Source: JBNKWA01 sp050299555
GTDB taxonomy: Bacteria; Pseudomonadota; Alphaproteobacteria; Rhodobacterales; Rhodobacteraceae
Assembly: GCA_050299555.1 (NCBI GenBank)
Contig: JBNKWA010000004.1
Location: 1 to 45,019, forward strand
DNA: 45,019 bases
Direction: 5' to 3'
Part shown: positions 39,956 to 45,019 of the stretch, piece after piece
Position numbering within the stretch: position 1 is the stretch's first letter
Layout: every line of letters begins with the position of its first letter
Translations under genes and position numbers: made by a program
Notes under the pieces: generated by a model
The model's database searches: none
What the model saw: only the letters and a program-made list of their open reading frames with translations
What the model was told of the DNA's origin: nothing

Positions 39956-40879
39956 ATGGCAGTGCTCAGCGGTGAAGCTGCAGCAGGGAGCGGAAGCCGA
40001 AGACCCAGCCAACTCTTCCGCAACATAAGCGCAAAGATCGCGGCGATTCCGATGATCCTGACCGCCATGGTGATCTTCTTCGGCGGTACGATCTGGACAG
40101 TCATCTACTCGTTCACCAGCTCGAAACTTCTGCCCAAGGCGAACTGGGTCGGATTGGACCAGTACGAACGGCTCTGGGGTGAGAACCGCTGGATCATCTC
40201 GATCGAGAACCTGGCAATCTACGGCTTCTTCTCGCTGATCTTCAGCCTGGTGATCGGTTTCATGCTTGCGGTGCTGATGGATCAGAAGATCCGGTTCGAG
40301 AACACATTCCGGACGATCTTCCTCTATCCCTTCGCACTTTCCTTCATTGTTACCGGCCTGGTCTGGCAGTGGCTGCTGAACCCCGATTTCGGCATCCAGA
40401 ACGTGGTTCGCTCGCTCGGCTGGACCAGCTTCAACTTCGATCCGCTCTACAATCCCGACCTGGTAATCTACGGCATCCTGTTCGCCGGCCTGTGGCAGGG
40501 TACCGGCCTGATCATGTGCCTGATGCTGGCGGGTCTGCGCGGCATCGACGAGGACATCTGGAAGGCCGTTCGGGTGGACGGCATCCCGGTCTGGAAGACC
40601 TATTTGTTTGTCATCATCCCGATGATGCGCCCCGTCTTCATCACCACGCTGGTGATCATCGCGAGCGGCATCGTCAAGGTCTACGACCTGGTGGTGGCGC
40701 AGACCTCCGGCGGCCCCGGCATCGCCTCGGAAGTGCCGGCCAAGTACGTCTACGACAAGATGTTCCTCGGTCAGAACCTCGGCCAGGGCTTTGCCGCATC
40801 GACCATGATGCTGGTCAGCGTGCTGATCGTGCTGATCCCCTGGGCCTATCTCGAGTTCGGAGGGAAGAAGCGTGGCTGA
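39956..40879 (+). CDS. Sugar ABC transporter permease 1 (CUT1, GtsB-like)
   Basis: A 307-residue membrane protein with six helices after a hydrophilic N terminus. The coupling loop is GIDEDIWKAVRVDGIPVWKTY, read as EDIWKAVRVDGIPVWKTY around residues 198-216. It pairs with the next gene product as a heterodimer. ATG 39956 follows GGGAGG. The next gene begins 8 bp inside its 3' end, showing tight coupling. Confidence 0.92.
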   Translation: MAVLSGEAAAGSGSRRPSQLFRNISAKIAAIPMILTAMVIFFGGTIWTVIYSFTSSKLLPKANWVGLDQYERLWGENRWIISIENLAIYGFFSLIFSLVIGFMLAVLMDQKIRFENTFRTIFLYPFALSFIVTGLVWQWLLNPDFGIQNVVRSLGWTSFNFDPLYNPDLVIYGILFAGLWQGTGLIMCLMLAGLRGIDEDIWKAVRVDGIPVWKTYLFVIIPMMRPVFITTLVIIASGIVKVYDLVVAQTSGGPGIASEVPAKYVYDKMFLGQNLGQGFAASTMMLVSVLIVLIPWAYLEFGGKKRG

Positions 40880-41774
40880 AGCAATGGCTCTCGACTCAGG
40901 CCCCCGCGGCCCCAAGCCGCGCCCGATCCTGAGCTCCCGCAACATCATGCTCTACGGCACCCTGTTCGTGGTGGCGGTCTACTACCTGCTGCCGCTCTAC
41001 GTCATGGTGGTGACGTCGCTGAAGGGCATGCCCGAAATCCGCCTCGGCAACGTCTTCTCGCCGCCGGTGGAGATCACCTTCCAGCCCTGGGTCAAGGCCT
41101 GGTCCGAGGCCTGCACCGGCCTCAACTGCGACGGGCTGTCGCGTGGCTTCTGGAACTCGGTGCGGATCACCGTGCCGTCGGTGATCCTGTCGATCGCCAT
41201 CGCCTCGGTGAACGGCTATGCACTTGCCAACTGGCGCTTCAAGGGCGCCGACATCTTCTTCACCATTCTGATCTTCGGTGCCTTCATCCCCTACCAGGTG
41301 ATGCTGTATCCGATCGTGATCGTGCTGCGCGAGATTGGCCTTTACGGCACGCTCTGGGGACTGGTGCTGGTGCACTCGATCTTCGGCATGCCGATCCTGA
41401 CGCTGCTGTTCCGCAACTACTTCAGCTCGCTGCCCGAGGAGCTGTTCAAGGCCGGGCGCGTCGACGGCGCCGGATTCTGGGGGATCTACTTCAAGATCAT
41501 GCTGCCGATGTCGATGCCGATCTTCGTCGTGGCGATGATCCTGCAGGTCACCGGCATCTGGAACGACTTCCTGTTCGGTGTCGTCTACACCAAGCCCGAC
41601 ACCTATCCGATGACGGTGCAGCTCAACAACATCGTCAACTCGGTGCAGGGCGTGAAGGAATACAACGTCAACATGGCGGCGACGATCCTGACCGGCCTGG
41701 TCCCGCTCTTCGTCTACTTCGTCTCCGGCAAGCTTTTCGTGCGCGGCATCGCCGCCGGCGCCGTGAAAGGATAA
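40872..41774 (+). CDS. Sugar ABC transporter permease 2 (CUT1, GtsC-like)
   Basis: A 300-residue membrane protein with six helices. The coupling loop is LPEELFKAGRVDGAGFWGIY (around residues 191-210). The start is GTG 40872 (GTG GCT GAA) with GGAGGGAAG upstream, overlapping the first permease by 8 bp. An internal ATG at 40884 is possible. The CTGLNCDG loop after helix 1 is a feature of this subgroup. Confidence 0.92.
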   Translation: MAEAMALDSGPRGPKPRPILSSRNIMLYGTLFVVAVYYLLPLYVMVVTSLKGMPEIRLGNVFSPPVEITFQPWVKAWSEACTGLNCDGLSRGFWNSVRITVPSVILSIAIASVNGYALANWRFKGADIFFTILIFGAFIPYQVMLYPIVIVLREIGLYGTLWGLVLVHSIFGMPILTLLFRNYFSSLPEELFKAGRVDGAGFWGIYFKIMLPMSMPIFVVAMILQVTGIWNDFLFGVVYTKPDTYPMTVQLNNIVNSVQGVKEYNVNMAATILTGLVPLFVYFVSGKLFVRGIAAGAVKG

Positions 41775-41780
41775 TCCCGA

Positions 41781-42863
41781 ATGGCAGACATCAACATCAA
41801 GGATCTGCGGCTTGCCTTCGGCAGCGTCGAGGTCCTGCAGCGGCTGAATCTCGACATCAGCGAGGGCGAGTTCATCGTGCTGCTCGGCCCCTCGGGCTGC
41901 GGCAAGTCCACGCTTCTGAACTGCATCGCCGGGCTTCTGGACGTCACCGACGGGCAGATCTGGATCGGCGGCAAGAACGTCACCTGGGAACAGCCCAAGG
42001 ACCGCGGCATCGGCATGGTGTTCCAGTCCTACGCGCTCTATCCGCAGATGAGCGTCAAGGGGAACCTCAGCTTCGGGCTGAAGAACCAGCGCATGGCGCA
42101 GGACGAGATCGACAAGCGGGTGGCCCGCGCCTCGGAGATCCTGCAGATCCAGAACCTGCTCGACCGGCGCCCGGCGGCGCTTTCGGGCGGCCAGCGCCAG
42201 CGGGTGGCGATCGGCCGGGCCCTGGTGCGCGACGTCGACGTGTTCCTGTTCGATGAGCCGCTGTCGAACCTCGACGCCAAGCTGCGCTCCGAACTCAGGG
42301 TCGAGATCAAGCGCCTGCATGCGCGGCTCAACAACACCATGGTCTACGTCACCCACGACCAGATCGAGGCGCTGACGCTGGCCGACCGCATCGCGGTGAT
42401 GAAGGGCGGCGTGATCCAGCAGCTCTCCGACCCCCAGACGATCTACAACAAGCCCGCGAACCTGTTCGTGGCCGGCTTCATCGGCTCGCCGTCGATGAGC
42501 TTTCTGGAGGGCGGCCTGGTGGAGAACGGCGCCGGGCCGGCATTCCGCCTCGGCGAGCATACGGTGCCGCTGGCGGGCTACGATGGCGGCCAGCCGGTAC
42601 CCAACCCCAAGGCCATACTCGGCGTCCGCCCCGAGCACATCACCATCTCGGAACAGCCCCTGGACGGGTTCTCGGTCCCGGGCACCGTGGACATCCACGA
42701 ACCGATGGGCGCCGACAGCCTCCTGTGGCTCACGGTCGCCGGCCAGCAGCTGTCGGCGCGGGTGCCGCCCGAGCGTTCCCTGGCCACCGGCACCGAGGTG
42801 CATGTCGGCTTCGACATCACCAAGGCGTCGCTCTTCGATGCAGGATCCGAACGGCGGATCTGA
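41781..42863 (+). CDS. Sugar ABC transporter ATPase (MalK/UgpC type)
   Basis: A 360-residue ATPase. Walker A GPSGCGKST, signature LSGGQRQRVAIGRAL, Walker B VFLFDEPLSNLD and switch YVTHDQIEAL are intact. The C-terminal 120 residues are the TOBE regulatory domain (ILGVRPEHITI). It energises the two permeases encoded just upstream and starts 6 bp after the second. A 157-bp gap follows before the catabolic genes, so these may also have some separate control. Confidence 0.94.
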   Translation: MADINIKDLRLAFGSVEVLQRLNLDISEGEFIVLLGPSGCGKSTLLNCIAGLLDVTDGQIWIGGKNVTWEQPKDRGIGMVFQSYALYPQMSVKGNLSFGLKNQRMAQDEIDKRVARASEILQIQNLLDRRPAALSGGQRQRVAIGRALVRDVDVFLFDEPLSNLDAKLRSELRVEIKRLHARLNNTMVYVTHDQIEALTLADRIAVMKGGVIQQLSDPQTIYNKPANLFVAGFIGSPSMSFLEGGLVENGAGPAFRLGEHTVPLAGYDGGQPVPNPKAILGVRPEHITISEQPLDGFSVPGTVDIHEPMGADSLLWLTVAGQQLSARVPPERSLATGTEVHVGFDITKASLFDAGSERRI

Positions 42864-43020
42864 ACGACACCGGCAACGCCCGACCCTGGCGGGACCCGGC
42901 TCCCCCCCGCGGGGCGGCCCGGGCCGTGATACCGCTCCGCGGCGACGCGGCACGGCAATTGAATGATCCGGCGGCCCGGCACGGACCGCCATCCGAACCA
43001 CCTCACGAAGGAAAAACCAG

Positions 43021-43776
43021 ATGACCGGCTTTGCCTATCAGCTTTATTCGTCCCGCAATTTCGGTCCGATCAAGGACACGCTGACCATGGTCAAGGGGCT
43101 GGGCTACGTTGCCGTCGAAGGCTACGGCGCGCTCTACGCCGACGCCGCCAAGGCCGACGAGACCAAGGCCCATCTCGCCGACAGCGGGCTGACCATGCCG
43201 ACAGGTCATTTCGGCCTCGACCAGCTCGAGGCGGAACCCGGCCGGGTGCTCGAGATCGCCGCGGCGCTGGGTGTGGAACGGGTCTACTGCCCGTTCCTGA
43301 TACCCGACCAGCGGCCCGGCGACCGCGCCGGCTGGGTCGCCTTCGGCCAGCGCCTGCAGGCCGCCGGCAAGCCCTATCGCGACGCCGGCCTCGGCTTCGG
43401 CTGGCACAACCACGACTTCGAGTTCCGCGCGCTCGCCGACGGCAGCCTGCCCATCGAGGCGATCTTCGAGGGCGGCCCGGACCTGCAATGGGAGGCCGAC
43501 ATCGCCTGGGTGGTCAGGGGCGGGGCCGATCCCTTTGCCTGGATCGCGCGCGAGGCGGATCGCATCACCGCCGTCCACGTCAAGGACATCGCGCCCGCGG
43601 GCCAGAACAAGGACGAGGACGGCTGGGCCGACGTGGGCTACGGCACCGTCGACTGGAAAGGGCTGATGGCGGCGCTGAAAGACACCGGCTGCGCCCACTA
43701 CGTCATGGAACACGACAACCCCAGCGACGACCGCCGCTTCGCCGAGCGCTCGATCGCGGCGGTCAACGGACTCTGA
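43021..43776 (+). CDS. TIM-barrel sugar isomerase/epimerase (AP-endonuclease-2 superfamily)
   Basis: A 251-residue protein of the xylose-isomerase-like TIM-barrel family. Metal-ligand candidates are visible: the Glu of VAVEGYGAL, the His of GWHNHDFEF, Asp in WEADIAW, His in ITAVHVKDI and Glu in VMEHDNPS. Relatives are called hydroxypyruvate isomerase or sugar phosphate isomerase. Paired with the Gfo/Idh/MocA dehydrogenase 14 bp downstream, it may act on an oxidised (keto) sugar. AAGGA precedes ATG 43021. Confidence 0.88.
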   Translation: MTGFAYQLYSSRNFGPIKDTLTMVKGLGYVAVEGYGALYADAAKADETKAHLADSGLTMPTGHFGLDQLEAEPGRVLEIAAALGVERVYCPFLIPDQRPGDRAGWVAFGQRLQAAGKPYRDAGLGFGWHNHDFEFRALADGSLPIEAIFEGGPDLQWEADIAWVVRGGADPFAWIAREADRITAVHVKDIAPAGQNKDEDGWADVGYGTVDWKGLMAALKDTGCAHYVMEHDNPSDDRRFAERSIAAVNGL

Positions 43777-43790
43777 AAGGAACCACCGGC

Positions 43791-44924
43791 ATGAGCGATT
43801 TCGGCGTCGGCATCATCGGCTGCGGCAACATCTCCACGGCCTATTTCAGACTTGCCCCGCTGTTTCGGGGCATCGAGATGCGGGCCTGCGCGGACATCAA
43901 CCGCAAGGCCGCAAAGGCGCAGGCCGAGGCCTTCGGCCTGCGCGCCCACAGCGTCAGGGACCTGCTGGCCCAGGACGATATCGACATCGTCGTCAACCTG
44001 ACCATCCCGGGGGCGCATTTCCGGGTCACCAAGGCGATCCTCGAGGCTGGCAAGCACGCCTACTCGGAAAAGCCCTTCGTGCTCAGCGTCCGCCAGGGCG
44101 AGCAGATCCGGGCGCTTGCCGCCTCGAAGGGGCTGCGGGTCGGCTCGGCCCCCGACACCTTCCTCGGTGGCGCCCACCAGCAGGCGCGGGCCCATATCGA
44201 CAGCGGTGCCGCCGGCACCATCACCAGCGGCACAGCCATGGTGCTGAACCACGGCATGGAGCACTGGCACCCGAACCCGGACTTCTTCTTCCAGAAGGGC
44301 GGCGGCCCGGTGCTGGACCTCGGGCCCTACTATGTCACCAACCTGATCAACCTCGTCGGTCCGGTCAGGCGAGTGGCGGCGCTGGCGACCATGGCGACGC
44401 CGACCCGCACCATCCAGTCCGAGCCGCGCAAGGGCGAGACCCTGCCGGTGGAGACGCCCACCAACGTCCAGGCGTTGCTGGAGTTCCAGAACGGTGCCAC
44501 CGTCACCATGATCTCGTCATGGGATGTGTGGGCGCACCGGCACTCCAACATGGAACTCTACGGCACCGGCGGCTCGGTCTACGTGCCTGACCCGAACTTC
44601 TTCGGCGGCGCGGTGCAGGCCGGCGGCGGCGACTTCTCGCCCATGGCCGACCTGCCCGCTTGGGATCATCCGTTCGGGGTGCCGAACCAGGACAGCAAAC
44701 AGGGCAAGACGGCCAACTACCGCGGGGCAGGGCTGGCCGACATGGCGCGAGCGATCCGCGACGGCGGGCCGCACCGCTGCAGCCTCGAGGTGGCGTTGCA
44801 CGCGGTCGACGTGATGACGGCGTGCCTCAAGGCCGGGCAGACCGGCCGCTGGGTGACGCTGAGCACCATCTGCGAGCGGCCGGCAGCCCTGTCGCCCGAG
44901 GAGGCGCGGGCGCTGCTGCGCTGA
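43791..44924 (+). CDS. Gfo/Idh/MocA family oxidoreductase
   Basis: A 377-residue NAD(P)-dependent sugar dehydrogenase. The Rossmann motif is GVGIIGCGNISTAYF (residues 4-18), the catalytic-lysine motif is YSEKPFVLS and the C-terminal domain includes GGGPVLDLGPYYVTNLINL. ATG 43791 follows AAAGGAA, 14 bp after the isomerase gene. The frame extends back through the isomerase gene to 42963, which is a shadow. Last gene of the sugar operon; a hairpin follows. Confidence 0.9.
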   Translation: MSDFGVGIIGCGNISTAYFRLAPLFRGIEMRACADINRKAAKAQAEAFGLRAHSVRDLLAQDDIDIVVNLTIPGAHFRVTKAILEAGKHAYSEKPFVLSVRQGEQIRALAASKGLRVGSAPDTFLGGAHQQARAHIDSGAAGTITSGTAMVLNHGMEHWHPNPDFFFQKGGGPVLDLGPYYVTNLINLVGPVRRVAALATMATPTRTIQSEPRKGETLPVETPTNVQALLEFQNGATVTMISSWDVWAHRHSNMELYGTGGSVYVPDPNFFGGAVQAGGGDFSPMADLPAWDHPFGVPNQDSKQGKTANYRGAGLADMARAIRDGGPHRCSLEVALHAVDVMTACLKAGQTGRWVTLSTICERPAALSPEEARALLR

Positions 44925-44933
44925 TCGCAGACC

Positions 44934-44965
44934 GGGGGCGGCGGCCGGAAGCCCGGTCGCCCCCC
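44934..44965 (+). terminator. Hairpin after the sugar operon
   Basis: GGGGGCG (44934-44940) pairs with CGCCCCC (44959-44965), with a further CCGG/CCGG pairing inside. No T-run follows; instead a very C-rich stretch begins. Confidence 0.4.
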
Positions 44966-44967
44966 GC

Positions 44968-45019
44968 ACCGCCCCCCGGGGCGCGCCCCGCCCCCCCACC
45001 CGCGCGCCCCGGGGCGGGG
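44968..45019. repeat. Dispersed C-rich intergenic repeat, copy D (cut by window end)
   Basis: The last 50 bases are almost only G and C. CCCACCCGCGCGCCCCGG in this stretch (about 44994-45011) differs by one base from the core at 16051-16068. The copy may continue beyond the window. Confidence 0.5.

Noticed and set aside
38588..40948. A 786-codon minus-strand frame
   Set aside because: Antisense to the sugar-binding protein and permease 1 genes; shadow composition.
40896..43001. A 701-codon minus-strand frame
   Set aside because: Antisense to the permease 2 and MalK-type ATPase genes, whose motifs are complete.

Overview
The window is a GC-rich chromosomal segment of an alphaproteobacterium, most likely a member of the Rhodobacteraceae (Rhodobacterales). 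Pointers are the very high GC with strong third-position G/C, a ChpT-like histidine phosphotransferase next to a DUF3553 gene, an olsBA ornithine-lipid operon, a class II DAHP synthase, GlxA-type AraC regulators and a PuuD-type urate hydroxylase. Genes are dense on both strands. No phage, plasmid or transposase genes are visible. The assignment rests on recognising protein families by eye; no search was run.

Layout. 1-2.4 kb: 3' end of puuD (cytochrome c urate hydroxylase) and a convergent class V aminotransferase, both consistent with purine/ureide catabolism. 2.5-10.1 kb: ABC exporter, TIGR04283-type glycosyltransferase, YgfZ, inositol monophosphatase, a Tat-exported CpdB nucleotidase and a Gfo/Idh/MocA oxidoreductase. 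10.1-11.7 kb: a leftward operon of TetR regulator, YCII protein and 3-methyladenine glycosylase I, with a perfect palindrome ahead of it. Then tRNA-Thr(TGU), an iron-binding protein and convergent iron permease, a PQQ-type sugar dehydrogenase, thiolase and a GlxA-like regulator. 18.4-24.9 kb: class II DAHP synthase and serB, a PAS protein, and a yicC / GNAT-gmk / gamma-carbonic anhydrase operon in which an acetyltransferase is fused in frame to guanylate kinase. ChpT-like and DUF3553 genes follow.

25.2-35.6 kb: olsB-olsA, preceded by a TTAA-N7-TTAA site of the kind CtrA binds. Then a monooxygenase-cupin pair, enolase, an MFS transporter, DUF2237, and an AttEFGH-like operon (LolD-type ATPase, 811-aa FtsX-type permease, lipocalin-like protein). 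35.67-36.91 kb: a short AT-richer island with what looks like the tail of a polymorphic toxin, a 169-residue candidate immunity protein 3 nt behind it, a small ORF and a frameshifted gene. It is followed by palindromic repeats of about 110 bp period. 37.2-44.9 kb: a LacI regulator divergent from a sugar-uptake and oxidation operon (binding protein, two permeases, MalK-type ATPase, TIM-barrel isomerase, Gfo/Idh/MocA dehydrogenase).

The items most worth a second look are the GNAT-Gmk fusion, the eroded toxin/immunity island with its repeats, a dispersed G-quadruplex-forming intergenic element seen at three places, the CtrA-like site, and several operator-like palindromes.
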